Positions 30,589-39,557 of a DNA stretch of 64,000 nt are shown one piece after another. The notes below the pieces were generated by a model that had not been told where the DNA came from, did not search any database, and was given only the letters and a program-made list of their open reading frames with translations. Positions within the stretch are counted from its first letter, which is position 1. Each line of letters opens with the position of its first letter. The position numbers were made by a program, and so were the translations under genes. Source of the DNA: Xanthobacteraceae bacterium (GTDB lineage: Bacteria; Pseudomonadota; Alphaproteobacteria; Rhizobiales; Xanthobacteraceae); NCBI GenBank assembly GCA_019454205.1, contig CP075369.1, positions 1,550,001-1,614,000 of the forward strand, written 5' to 3'.

Positions 30589-30749
30589 AGTCCCTCACGT
30601 TTTCGTGAGCGAAAGCCGATATCCTTTATTTTTCCGTGTCTTGTGCGTCATTCCTGACGCCGGTTGCATATCTGCCCGGCGCTTCTTTCGCCCCATTGCC
30701 ACGCTAGCCGTGTAAATATCCTGCAAACGGAATCCTTCTGCGCGAACGC

Positions 30750-32897
30750 ATGAAATCTTCCCGCCTGACCTTTCTTCTGGCCGTTGCGATGTTTGCGGCC
30801 GCCGCTGGTCCGTCCCATGCCACCGAGACGGTCACCACCAAACATGTCACGGCGCGGATCGTCGCCGATGTGCGCGCGGTCGAGCCGGGCGGCACCTTCA
30901 CCATCGGCATCAACCAGAAGATTATTCCGCGCTGGCATACCTACTGGATCAATCCGGGCGACTCCGGCCTCGCAACTTCGATCGCATGGACGCTGCCGGA
31001 AGGCGCGAAGGTGGGCGAAATCGAATGGCCCGCGCCGAAGAAAATCAACATCGCGCACCTCGCCAACTATGGCTACGAGAACGAAGTCACGCTGCTGACC
31101 AAAATCACCGTGCCGGAGAATGTCCGTGCCGGCGGCACCTTCCCCGTGAAGGCGGTGGTCGACTGGCTGGTCTGCGAGGAAATCTGCATTCCCGAACAGG
31201 TGACGCTGGAGCTGAACCTGCCTGTAGTCGCGCGCGGCATGTCGGCGGGCATCAGCGAGCGCAGCATCGAGGCGGCGCGTAACAGCCTTCCCGAAGATGT
31301 GTCGTGGACTTTCGAGGCGAAGGCTGCGAACGGCAAGCTGTTGTTCGCCTTCACGCCGCAGGGAATCGCGCCGGAACAGATCAACAATCCGTTCTTCTTC
31401 GCATCCGAATGGGGCGTGTCCGAACACGCAGCGCCGCAACCGGTCAGCGTGGAGAACGGCAAACTGACGATGGCGATCAAGCCGTCACAGACCAAGCTGC
31501 CGCCGCAACTGCGCGGCGTGCTGGTATTCGAAGATCGCTCCGCCGGGACGCCGCTATTGCGCGCCGTTAACGTGAATACCGGGATCGACGGAGCAATCGC
31601 GCCGACCACGCCGCTCGGCATGATGACCATGTCGGAGATCGGCTTCTTCACCGCGCTTCTATTCGCATTGCTCGGCGGCATCATTCTCAACCTGATGCCC
31701 TGCGTCTTCCCGGTGCTCTCGCTGAAAATCCTCTGGCTGGTGAACCACTCGCGCGCGAGCGCGCACCAGCGCCGCTTGCAAGGCTGGAGCTATACGGCAG
31801 GCGTACTCGCCTGTTTCGGTGCATTCGCCGCGATCGTGCTCGCGTTCAAGGCGGGCGGCGCGCAACTCGGCTGGGGTTTCCAGTTTCAGTCGCCGCTGTT
31901 CGTGCTGTTGCTCGCCTACGTCATGTTCGCCGTGGGCCTGACTCAATCCGGTCTGCTCACCTTCGGCACGTCACTGACAAGGCTCGGCTTCGCAGGCACG
32001 AAGGGCGGCTATGCGGAAAGCTTCCTGACCGGTGCGCTTGCGGCCGTGGTCGCAACACCCTGCACCGCACCGTTCATGGGTGCCGCGCTTGGCTTCGCAG
32101 TCGCGCAGCCCGCGCCGATCCTGCTCTCGATCTTCCTCGCGCTCGGCTTCGGTCTGGCGCTCCCTTACCTCGTGCTCTGCTATTGGCCCGCACTGCTGCG
32201 CTTCCTCCCGAAGCCCGGCGTCTGGATGGAGCGTTTCAAGCAGTTCCTCGCCTTCCCGATGTATGCGGTCGCGGTCTGGCTGGTCTGGGTACTGGCGCAA
32301 CAGGCCGGCGCGAACGCGGTGGCTGCCGCGCTCGGCGGCATGGTGCTGATCGCCTTCGGCGCGTGGCTGCTTTCCTCGCATACGCGCCTGAAGTTCTGGC
32401 GGCGCGTGAATGCTTCGCTTGCAGCTATCGCAATCGTCTTCGCCGTCGGCATCGGCGCCATGGCCGCGATGGATCCGCAGCCTGTACAGCAGGCGAACAA
32501 TCCGAACGCACGCTATCAGGCCTTCACCCCGGCGAAGCTCGACGAGTTGCGCGCAAGCGGCCGCCCGGTCTTCGTCAACCTCACCGCGGCATGGTGCCTG
32601 ACCTGCATCGTCAACGAGCGCATCGCACTCGACCGCGCGGAAGTAATGACCGCATTCGAGAACAACAACATCGCCTATCTGAAAGGCGACTGGACGCACC
32701 GCGATCCCGCGATCACCGAACTGCTTACGAAGTTCGGCCGGAGCGGCGTGCCGCTTTACGTTTTCTATCCGGCGGGAGCGAATTCCACTCCTGTCGTCCT
32801 GCCGCAAATCCTTACGACCGACATCGTACTGCGTGAAATCGGAAGCCGGATCAATCAAGCCTCGACAAACCAACCAACATTGGGAGAACGCCGATGA
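30750..32897 (+). CDS. DsbD-like thiol:disulfide interchange protein (ScsB type)
   Basis: 715 residues. Signal peptide LTFLLAVAMFAAAAGPSHA; periplasmic N-terminal immunoglobulin-like domain to about 285 with a Cys pair at 142 and 146 (LVCEEICIP); eight membrane helices from about 295 with redox Cys318 (NLMPCVFP) and Cys438 (ATPCTAPF); C-terminal periplasmic thioredoxin domain with CLTC at 616-619. These three redox centres relay electrons from cytoplasmic thioredoxin outward. The larger N-terminal domain fits the ScsB-like branch common in alphaproteobacteria. It overlaps the redoxin gene by ATGA. Confidence 0.93.
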   Translation: MKSSRLTFLLAVAMFAAAAGPSHATETVTTKHVTARIVADVRAVEPGGTFTIGINQKIIPRWHTYWINPGDSGLATSIAWTLPEGAKVGEIEWPAPKKINIAHLANYGYENEVTLLTKITVPENVRAGGTFPVKAVVDWLVCEEICIPEQVTLELNLPVVARGMSAGISERSIEAARNSLPEDVSWTFEAKAANGKLLFAFTPQGIAPEQINNPFFFASEWGVSEHAAPQPVSVENGKLTMAIKPSQTKLPPQLRGVLVFEDRSAGTPLLRAVNVNTGIDGAIAPTTPLGMMTMSEIGFFTALLFALLGGIILNLMPCVFPVLSLKILWLVNHSRASAHQRRLQGWSYTAGVLACFGAFAAIVLAFKAGGAQLGWGFQFQSPLFVLLLAYVMFAVGLTQSGLLTFGTSLTRLGFAGTKGGYAESFLTGALAAVVATPCTAPFMGAALGFAVAQPAPILLSIFLALGFGLALPYLVLCYWPALLRFLPKPGVWMERFKQFLAFPMYAVAVWLVWVLAQQAGANAVAAALGGMVLIAFGAWLLSSHTRLKFWRRVNASLAAIAIVFAVGIGAMAAMDPQPVQQANNPNARYQAFTPAKLDELRASGRPVFVNLTAAWCLTCIVNERIALDRAEVMTAFENNNIAYLKGDWTHRDPAITELLTKFGRSGVPLYVFYPAGANSTPVVLPQILTTDIVLREIGSRINQASTNQPTLGERR

Positions 32898-33511
32898 AAA
32901 AATGGATTGCAGGTGCAGCCATCGCGCTCGCCTTCACCGCCAGCCCGGCGCTGGCGTCACCCGACGTCAACAAAGCCGCGCCGGAATTCACCGCGATCAC
33001 CGCCGACGGCAAGACGATCGATCTCAAGTCGCTCCGCGGCAAGATCGTCGTGCTGGAGTGGACCAACCATGAATGTCCGTATGTGCGGATGCACTACAAT
33101 GCAGACAACATGCAGACGCTGCAACGTGAAGCAAAGACCGCAGGCCAGCCGCAGATCGTGTGGTTGCAGGTGATCTCGTCGCAGCCCGGCAAGCAGGGCT
33201 ATCTCGATGGCGCATCGGCGATCAAAGTGAATACGGAGCGCAAGGCCGTTCCTGCCAACACCATCCTCGATCCGCAGGGCAAACTCGGACAGCTCTACGG
33301 CGCGCAGACTACGCCGCACATGTACATCATCGATGCGGAAGGAAAGCTCGTTTACAAGGGCGGCATCGACAGCATTCCCTCTTCGCGCCCCGATAGCCTG
33401 CCGAAAGCCGTGAACTACGTTCGCGAGTCCCTGCAAGCCATCGCCGCCAACAAGCCGGTGCCGAACCCCAGCACCCGCGCCTACGGCTGCACGATCCACT
33501 ACGGCTCGTAA
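32894..33511 (+). CDS. periplasmic thioredoxin-like redoxin
   Basis: 205 residues with a signal peptide (IAGAAIALAFTASPALA) and a thioredoxin/peroxiredoxin fold: APEFTAITADGKTIDLKSLR, LEWTNHECPYVRMHY with the single redox Cys, TTPHMYIIDAEGKLVYKGGI, and a C-terminal TRAYGCTIHYG second Cys. Its start overlaps the DsbD-like stop by four bases, so it is probably the direct substrate of that reductase. Peroxidase or disulfide-reductase activity cannot be decided. It is followed by a strong terminator at 33536. Confidence 0.88.
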   Translation: MKKWIAGAAIALAFTASPALASPDVNKAAPEFTAITADGKTIDLKSLRGKIVVLEWTNHECPYVRMHYNADNMQTLQREAKTAGQPQIVWLQVISSQPGKQGYLDGASAIKVNTERKAVPANTILDPQGKLGQLYGAQTTPHMYIIDAEGKLVYKGGIDSIPSSRPDSLPKAVNYVRESLQAIAANKPVPNPSTRAYGCTIHYGS

Positions 33512-33535
33512 CCGCAACCTGAGCCAGGAAGTTAG

Positions 33536-33563
33536 AAGGCCGGTGCCCGCGCACCGGCCTTTT
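33536..33563 (+). terminator. Rho-independent terminator after redoxin operon
   Basis: AAGGCCGGTGC and GCACCGGCCTT form a perfect 11-base stem with a CCGC loop, followed by TT. It insulates the DsbD-redoxin operon from the metal-uptake operon. Confidence 0.88.
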
Positions 33564-33590
33564 GCTTTGGCTGACACCCGGAAATCCTTT

Positions 33591-33607
33591 TTGCGAATGA
33601 ATCGCAA
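33591..33607 (+). promoter_or_regulatory. metal-regulator operator 1 (Mur/Fur-like box)
   Basis: TTGCGA-ATGAA-TCGCAA, a palindrome that extends outward to nine matched bases on each side. It sits just upstream of the -35 element of the sit promoter. The TTGCGA-N5-TCGCAA pattern resembles the Mur/Fur box of alphaproteobacteria as I recall it. Confidence 0.7.
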
Positions 33608-33611
33608 AAAC

Positions 33612-33641
33612 CTTGACGGGAGGCTGCTGCAAGCGCATATT
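33612..33641 (+). promoter_or_regulatory. sit operon promoter
   Basis: -35 CTTGAC at 33612-33617 and -10 GCATAT at 33635-33640 are 17 bases apart (CATATT at 33636-33641 with 18 is an alternative). It lies between the two operators, with the expected start near 33648. Confidence 0.6.
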
Positions 33642-33657
33642 TGCGAATAGTTCGCAA
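33641..33657 (+). promoter_or_regulatory. metal-regulator operator 2 (Mur/Fur-like box)
   Basis: TTGCGA-ATAGT-TCGCAA, same half-sites as operator 1 and starting exactly 50 bases after it, about five DNA turns. It covers the expected transcription start, so binding would block RNA polymerase. GAGG (33663-33666) and the sitA ATG follow. Confidence 0.7.
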
Positions 33658-33673
33658 TTGCAGAGGTTGGCTT

Positions 33674-34645
33674 ATGCGCTCGATTTTCAAGGCTTTCGGG
33701 CTGTTCGCAGGCGTTCTTGCTGCCCTGACAGCGATTGCCGGCCCGTCAGAGGCCCAGCAGAAGCCGCTCAGGGTGGTGGCCACGGTTTCCATGCTGGCGG
33801 ACGCCGTTCGCGCCGTTGGCGGCGCCCGTGTCGAGGTCACCAGCCTGCTCGGCGAAGGCGTCGACCCGCACACTTATCGCCCGACGCGCGCGGACATCGC
33901 CCGCCTCTCCTCTGCCGATCTCGTAATTGCCAACGGACTTCATCTGGAGGCGCAACTCGACCCTACGCTGAAGACGTTGCAGCGCAGCCGCCCGCTCCTG
34001 TTCGCGGCCGAAGCAATCCCCGAAACCCTGCTTCACTCCGATCAGGAATATAAGGAGCGGAAGGACCCGCACGTCTGGATGGACCCGAAGCTCTGGGTCC
34101 GCGTGGTGGAAGCGATCCGCGACAAGCTGGTCGAGCGCGATCCCTCCGGCCGCGCCGTCTACGAAGCGGGCGCTAAAAACTATATCGCCGAACTGAACAG
34201 GCTCGACGATTACGCGCGCAAGATCCTCGCCACGGTGCCGAAAGAAGCGCGTGTCCTCGTCACCGCGCATGATGCCTTCGGCTACTTCGGCAGCGCGTAT
34301 GGGTTCGAGGTCGAGGGTATCCAGGGTCTTTCGACCGAGAGCGAAGCAGGCCTAAAGCGCATCGAGGCGCTGGTCGCCCTGCTCGCTTCCCGCAAGATCC
34401 GCGCGGTGTTCGTCGAAAGCTCGGTGCCGGAGCGCAACGTGCGTGCCCTTGTCGAAGGCGCACATGCGCGCGGCCACAAGGTCGAGGTCGGCGGCGAACT
34501 CTATTCCGATGCGCTAGGCGCGCCCGGCACCTATGAGGGCACGCTGATCGGCATGCTCGACCACAACGTCACGTTGATCGCGCGCGCTCTCGGCGGCGCA
34601 GTGCCGCCGCGCGGCATGAACGGCAAGCTGAAAACCGGAAGCTGA
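33674..34645 (+). CDS. sitA: manganese/zinc ABC transporter substrate-binding protein
   Basis: 323 residues from ATG 33674 (GAGG seven bases upstream). Signal peptide AFGLFAGVLAALTAIAGPSEA. Cluster A-I metal-binding pattern: GVDPHTYRPTRAD (His), DPHVWMDPKLW (His), TAHDAFGYFG, FVESSVPERNV, LYSDALG (Asp). GLSTESEAG and the short spacer without a His-rich loop suit Mn2+-type rather than ZnuA zinc proteins. It is the first gene of a four-gene operon and lies behind two Mur/Fur-like boxes. Mn2+ is the best guess; Zn2+ or Fe2+ cannot be excluded. Confidence 0.88.
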   Translation: MRSIFKAFGLFAGVLAALTAIAGPSEAQQKPLRVVATVSMLADAVRAVGGARVEVTSLLGEGVDPHTYRPTRADIARLSSADLVIANGLHLEAQLDPTLKTLQRSRPLLFAAEAIPETLLHSDQEYKERKDPHVWMDPKLWVRVVEAIRDKLVERDPSGRAVYEAGAKNYIAELNRLDDYARKILATVPKEARVLVTAHDAFGYFGSAYGFEVEGIQGLSTESEAGLKRIEALVALLASRKIRAVFVESSVPERNVRALVEGAHARGHKVEVGGELYSDALGAPGTYEGTLIGMLDHNVTLIARALGGAVPPRGMNGKLKTGS

Positions 34646-34648
34646 ACC

Positions 34649-35425
34649 ATGCTGGCGCGTGTGCAATCCGGCGGCGTATCGTCGGCGGGAATGGCGATTC
34701 CCCCGGTTTCCGTGCGCGATCTCTCCGTCAATTACGGCGGACGCGCCGCGTTGAAAAATGTTTCATGGGACGCACCGCAAAGCGGGCTGGTCGCGATCGT
34801 CGGCCCGAACGGCGCAGGCAAATCGACTTTGCTGAAAGCGGTCCTCGGCCTTGTGCCGAAGGCGCAAGGCTCCGCCGCTTTCTTCGGCCAGCCGGTCGAG
34901 GCGCAGCGCGGCAACATCGCCTATGTGCCGCAACGCGCGAGCGTGGACTGGGATTTCCCCGCGACTGCCGCCGACGTGGTTGCAATGGGTCTTTATCGCC
35001 GCATTGGCTGGCTCATGCCTGTTCGAGCGAAGCATCGCGCGAAAGCGCGCGAGCATCTCGAAACGGTGCGGCTCGGCGAATACGCCGGTCGCCAGATCGG
35101 CGCGCTATCGGGCGGACAACAGCAGCGCGTGTTCCTCGCCCGCGCAATGGCGCAGGACGCGAAACTCTTTCTGCTGGACGAACCCTTCGCCGGCGTCGAC
35201 GCCGTGACCGAGGGCGTGATGACGGACGTATTCCGTAAACTACGCGAGCGCGGTGCGCTGGTCGTCTGCGTACATCACGATCTCGGCAACGTGCCGCAGA
35301 TCTTCGATCATGTGCTGCTGCTCAACCGTGAGGTGATCGCGAGCGGCCCGGTCGCAAGCGCCTTCACGCCGGAAACGGTCGCACGCGCCTACGGCGTTCC
35401 GCTCTCGCTCGAAAGCAATGGCTGA
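34649..35425 (+). CDS. sitB: manganese/zinc ABC transporter ATPase
   Basis: 258 residues. Walker A IVGPNGAGKSTLLKAV, signature LSGGQQQRVFLARAMAQ, Walker B LFLLDEPFAGVD, H-loop VCVHHDL. IAYVPQRASVDWDFPATAAD is the Q-loop region typical of Mn/Zn importers. GGAAG lies seven bases before ATG 34649, three bases after sitA. It powers the sitC/sitD permeases and overlaps sitC by eight bases. Confidence 0.93.
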   Translation: MLARVQSGGVSSAGMAIPPVSVRDLSVNYGGRAALKNVSWDAPQSGLVAIVGPNGAGKSTLLKAVLGLVPKAQGSAAFFGQPVEAQRGNIAYVPQRASVDWDFPATAADVVAMGLYRRIGWLMPVRAKHRAKAREHLETVRLGEYAGRQIGALSGGQQQRVFLARAMAQDAKLFLLDEPFAGVDAVTEGVMTDVFRKLRERGALVVCVHHDLGNVPQIFDHVLLLNREVIASGPVASAFTPETVARAYGVPLSLESNG

Positions 35426-36350
35426 GACCGGCACGATAAGCGAACTCCTGTCCGTGCTGATGCTGCGCGCGGGCTACAACACCGTTGTCGTCATGCTCGG
35501 CGCAGCGGCGCTCGGCGCTTCCGCGGGAGCCATCGGCGTATTCGCGATGCTGCGGCGGCGCGCGCTGGTTGCCGACGCGGTGGCGCATGCCACCCTGCCC
35601 GGCGTCGCACTCGGATTCCTGCTGGCAGTTTCGCTCGGCCTGCCCGGACGCTCGCTACCGTTTCTGCTGACCGGCGCAGCGCTGAGCGCTATCGCCGCCG
35701 CGCTCTCGATCCAGTGGATCGCAAGCCGCACGCGCCTGCCCGAAGACACCGCGATTGCGAGCGTACTCGCCAGTTTCTTCGCCTTCGGCATCGTGCTGCT
35801 GACCGTCATCCAGACCCTGAAGACCGGCGGACAGGCTGGCCTCGACATTTACTTGCTGGGCGCGACGGCGGGCATGTTGCGTGAGGAAGCGATCACGCTC
35901 GCGGTCTTTTCGCTGCTCGTCGCCGCCGCGATTGCGCTGCTTTTCAAGGAACTGACGCTGATTTCTTTTGACAGCGAGTTCGCCCGCGCCCACGGCTTTC
36001 CGGTGCGCCTCCTCGACTTCGCCGTGCTCGCGCTGGTGCTGGCGGTCGTCGTCATCGGTTTGCGCATCGTCGGGCTGGTGCTGATCGTCGCGCTCATCGT
36101 GATCCCGCCCGCCGCCGCGCGCTTCTGGACCAACCACGCGGGCGGCATGACGCTGCTCGCCGCGTTGATCGGCGCTGCCTCCGCCTATTTCGGCGCGGCC
36201 GTCTCCGCGATCAAACCGGACACGCCGACTGGCGCCATCATCGTACTGGTCGCCTTCGCGCTGTTGCTCATCAGCGTATTCTTTGGAAGCGCCCGAGGCC
36301 TTGCCATTCGCGCGCTCGGCGCGCGCGCGGAACGCGGTGCCGCGCCATGA
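35418..36350 (+). CDS. sitC: manganese/zinc ABC transporter permease
   Basis: 310 residues with eight to nine hydrophobic segments of the ABC-3 permease family: GVFAMLRRRALVADAVAHAT (with His and Asp of the metal path), LPGVALGFLLAVSLG, ELTLISFDSEFARAHGFPVR as the coupling region and LIVALIVIPPAAARFWTNHA. It starts inside sitB (eight-base overlap) and its stop overlaps sitD by four bases, so the three proteins are translationally coupled. Confidence 0.9.
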   Translation: MAETGTISELLSVLMLRAGYNTVVVMLGAAALGASAGAIGVFAMLRRRALVADAVAHATLPGVALGFLLAVSLGLPGRSLPFLLTGAALSAIAAALSIQWIASRTRLPEDTAIASVLASFFAFGIVLLTVIQTLKTGGQAGLDIYLLGATAGMLREEAITLAVFSLLVAAAIALLFKELTLISFDSEFARAHGFPVRLLDFAVLALVLAVVVIGLRIVGLVLIVALIVIPPAAARFWTNHAGGMTLLAALIGAASAYFGAAVSAIKPDTPTGAIIVLVAFALLLISVFFGSARGLAIRALGARAERGAAP

Positions 36351-37261
36351 TGACCTTCTTCCAGATCGACTTCCCTGCGCTGCTGACCGGCACGCTTGCC
36401 GCCGTCACCTGCGCGCTGATCGGAAACTTTCTGGTGCTGACGCGGCAGAGCATGCTGGGCGATGCAATGGGTCATGTCGTGCTGCCCGGGATCGTGATTG
36501 CTTTCGTGATTGCGGGCACGACCGCGACCTGGGTGATGCTGGGCGGCGCATTCGCGGCCGCGCTGGTCTCGGCGATGCTGGTGGAATTTCTGCGCCGTAT
36601 CGCGGGCGTCGATCCATCCGCCGCGCTTGGCGCGGTCTTTACCGCGATGTTCGCGCTTGGCGTATTGCTGCTCGAACAGACCGGAATCGCGCGCACATCC
36701 TTCGACGTGCATCATATCCTGTTCGGCAATATCGAAGCCGCGATCTGGCCCGCCGCGACGGGCTTTCAAAGCCTGTTCGACGTGGCGGCATTGCGCGAGC
36801 TGCCGCCGGAAGTATTCCGCCTTGCCGGCGGCCTCATCGTGATCGCGCTGGTGATCGGGATTCTGTTCAAGGAACTGCGCCTCACCAGCTTCGATCCGGT
36901 ATTCGCCTCCACCATCGGCGTCTCGCCGCGCGTGTTCGGCGCAATCGTCGTTTCGCTTTCCGCGCTGGCCGCCGTGCTGTCGCTGTCCTCGGTCGGCGTG
37001 ATCCTGCTGGTCGCGATGATGGTCTGTCCCCCCGCCGCCGCGCGGATGCTGACCGACGACCTGCGCACGCAGGTTCTTCTCTCCGTCGTATTCGCCCTGC
37101 TCAGCGGGATCTCCGGCTACGCGGCAGCCGTGTTGCTCCCGCAACTGTTCGGGCAGGATATATCGCTAGGCGCGGCGGGCACCATTGCGGTCGTCGCCGG
37201 ACTGATCCAGCTATGCGCGATGCTGTTCGGCGCGAAGCGCGGCAGTCCGCGCGTCGCCTAG
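36347..37261 (+). CDS. sitD: manganese/zinc ABC transporter permease
   Basis: 304 residues, second ABC-3 permease. LLTGTLAAVTCALIGNFLVL, RQSMLGDAMGHVVLPGIVIA, FKELRLTSFDPVFASTIGVS (coupling helix) and VAMMVCPPAAARMLTDDL. Two different permeases in one operon are the SitABCD/MntABCD layout. Its stop converges on parC with a four-base overlap (37258-37261), so there is no spacer terminator between the two genes. Confidence 0.9.
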   Translation: MMTFFQIDFPALLTGTLAAVTCALIGNFLVLTRQSMLGDAMGHVVLPGIVIAFVIAGTTATWVMLGGAFAAALVSAMLVEFLRRIAGVDPSAALGAVFTAMFALGVLLLEQTGIARTSFDVHHILFGNIEAAIWPAATGFQSLFDVAALRELPPEVFRLAGGLIVIALVIGILFKELRLTSFDPVFASTIGVSPRVFGAIVVSLSALAAVLSLSSVGVILLVAMMVCPPAAARMLTDDLRTQVLLSVVFALLSGISGYAAAVLLPQLFGQDISLGAAGTIAVVAGLIQLCAMLFGAKRGSPRVA

Positions 37262-39519
37262 ACGTCGCGGAAGCGGTTCGACTTCGGAAAACCCTTCGGC
37301 GCGAGACGGCCCGCATCCGCACGATTGCCGCGCCAATCGCGCAACTCGCCTTTGGTGAGCGTGTGCTGACGGTTGGCGCTGTCGGTCCAGACCAACCCAT
37401 CGTCGAGGTTGAAGGTCTTGGCGTCGGAAAGTCCGCCGTCCTTGTAACGTTGCAGCTTCACGCCCGAACCACGCCCCATCTCCGGCAAGTCCTTCGCCGG
37501 GAACACGAGCATCTTCCGGTTGTCACCGATGGCGGCGACATGATCGCCGCCGGCCGGCGCAATCGCCACCGCCTTGTCGGGTGCCTTCACGTTCAGCACC
37601 TGCTTGCCCTTGCGCGTGGTGCCGAGCGCATCCTCGACCTTCACGACGAAACCCTTGCCCGCGTGCGACGCGACCAGGAATTTCTGGCCTTCGGCATACG
37701 GGAACACGACCACGATCTCGTGCCCCGCCTCGATCTCGACCATGAGGCGGATCGGTTCGCCGTGACCGCGGCCGCCCGGCAATTTGCCTGCATCGAGCGT
37801 GTAGAAGCGTCCGTTGGTGGCGAACACCATCAGCTTCGATGTCGTCTCGGCGTAGAACGAGAATTTCAGCTTGTCGTCGCCCTTGAATTCGAGGTCGGCC
37901 ACCTTGTCGGTATGGCCGCGTAGCGCGCGGATCCAGCCCTTCTCTGAAACCACGACCGTGATCGGCTCGCGCGTCACCATCGACTCCGCGACCGCCGCTT
38001 CGTCGATCTCCGCCGCCGCCTCGAAATCGGTACGGCGCTTGCCGAGTTCGGTCTTGGGACCGAACAGGTCGCGCACTTCCTTCACCTGGTCGGAAATCTT
38101 CTTCCACTGCCCCGCCGGAGACTTCAGCAGCTTCTCGAGTTCGGCTTTCTCTTTCTTCAGGTCCGCATGCTCGCCGCGGATTTCCATTTCCTCGAGCTTG
38201 CGCAAGTTGCGCAGCCGCATGTTCAGAATCGCGTCGGCTTGCACGTCGGTGAGCTTGAAGCGCTTCATCAGCACCGGCTTCGGCTCATCCTCGGTGCGGA
38301 TAATGCGGATCACCTCGTCGAGGTTCAGATAAGCGATCAGGTAGCCGCCGAGCACTTCGAGGCGGTGTTCGATGATACCTAGCCGGTTCTTCGAGCGGCG
38401 GATCAGCACCTCGCGGCGATGATCGAGCCACTCGTGCAGCGCCTCCTGCAAGTTTACGACCCGCGGCGTGAGGCCGCCCATCAGCACGTTCATGTTCAAC
38501 GGAAAGCGGCTCTCCAGCTCGGTAAGCTTGAAAAGCTGCTCCATCATCAAGACCGGATCGACGTTGCGCGAACGCGGCTCAAGCACGATGCGCACGTCTT
38601 CGGTAGACTCGTCGCGAACGTCCGCGAGCAGCGGCAGCTTCTTGTCGGTGAGCAGTTCGGCGATCTTCTCGATCAGCCGCGATTTGGGGACCGAGTACGG
38701 AATTTCGGTCACGACCACGACCCAGGTGCCGCTTCCGGTATTTTCCTGCGTCCAACGCGCCCGCACGCGGAACGAACCGCGGCCGGTGTTGTAGGCCTCG
38801 CGGATCGTCGCCTTGTCGTCGACGATGATACCACCGGTCGGGAAATCCGGCCCCTTGACGAACTTGAGAAGTTCGCGCGGCTGGCACTTCGGCTTCTCGA
38901 TCAGGAACAGCGCAGCGTCGCAAAGCTCGGCGGCGTTGTGCGGCGGAATGGAAGTCGCCATGCCGACCGCGATGCCGGTCGAACCGTTCGCGAGCAGGTT
39001 CGGGAACGCGCCCGGAAGCACGATCGGCTCTTCTTCCTCTCCATCGTAGGTGAGGCGCATGTCGACCGCGTCTTCGTCGAGGCCTTCCAGCAGAAGCCTC
39101 GCGACATCGGTCATGCGCGCTTCGGTGTAGCGCATCGCGGCCGCGTTATCGCCGTCCACGTTGCCGAAGTTGCCCTGCCCGTCCACCAGCGGATAGCGCT
39201 GCGCGAAATCCTGCGCGAGCCGCACCAGCGCGTCATAGACCGACTGGTCGCCATGCGGATGGAATTTGCCGATGACGTCGCCGACCACACGGGCGGATTT
39301 CTTGAACGCGGTGCCGGGATCGAGCCGCAGTTGCCGCATCGCATGCAGGATGCGGCGGTGAACCGGCTTCAGCCCGTCCCGGGCGTCCGGCAGCGCGCGG
39401 CCCATGATGGTCGAGAGCGCGTAGGCGAGATAGCGCTCTTCGAGCGCTTCCTTGAGTTCGACCGGCTCGATATTGCCGCCGCCGCCACCCGATGCGGGCG
39501 GAGTGATTCGCTTGGTCAT
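37258..39519 (-). CDS. parC: DNA topoisomerase IV subunit A
   Basis: 753 residues. Decatenates sister chromosomes together with ParE (elsewhere). N-terminal winged-helix/tower domain: LPDARDGLKPVHRRILHAM, KFHPHGDQSVYDALVRLAQD, catalytic tyrosine in AAMRYTEARMT; EIPYSVPKSRLIEKIAEL; then a C-terminal beta-pinwheel with degenerate repeats (GEPIRLMVEIEAGHEIVVVF). Length and the C-terminal domain suit ParC rather than GyrA (no GyrA box seen). It is placed before recO in minus-strand order. Confidence 0.93.
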   Translation of the reverse strand: MTKRITPPASGGGGGNIEPVELKEALEERYLAYALSTIMGRALPDARDGLKPVHRRILHAMRQLRLDPGTAFKKSARVVGDVIGKFHPHGDQSVYDALVRLAQDFAQRYPLVDGQGNFGNVDGDNAAAMRYTEARMTDVARLLLEGLDEDAVDMRLTYDGEEEEPIVLPGAFPNLLANGSTGIAVGMATSIPPHNAAELCDAALFLIEKPKCQPRELLKFVKGPDFPTGGIIVDDKATIREAYNTGRGSFRVRARWTQENTGSGTWVVVVTEIPYSVPKSRLIEKIAELLTDKKLPLLADVRDESTEDVRIVLEPRSRNVDPVLMMEQLFKLTELESRFPLNMNVLMGGLTPRVVNLQEALHEWLDHRREVLIRRSKNRLGIIEHRLEVLGGYLIAYLNLDEVIRIIRTEDEPKPVLMKRFKLTDVQADAILNMRLRNLRKLEEMEIRGEHADLKKEKAELEKLLKSPAGQWKKISDQVKEVRDLFGPKTELGKRRTDFEAAAEIDEAAVAESMVTREPITVVVSEKGWIRALRGHTDKVADLEFKGDDKLKFSFYAETTSKLMVFATNGRFYTLDAGKLPGGRGHGEPIRLMVEIEAGHEIVVVFPYAEGQKFLVASHAGKGFVVKVEDALGTTRKGKQVLNVKAPDKAVAIAPAGGDHVAAIGDNRKMLVFPAKDLPEMGRGSGVKLQRYKDGGLSDAKTFNLDDGLVWTDSANRQHTLTKGELRDWRGNRADAGRLAPKGFPKSNRFRDV

Positions 39520-39557
39520 GATCTAGCGGTACCCAGTCACGGGGTGAGGTTCAACTT

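Noticed and set aside
30594..30609. CTCACG-TTTT-CGTGAG as terminator of bpt
   Set aside because: Six-base stem with no T run after it on the plus strand; too weak to call.
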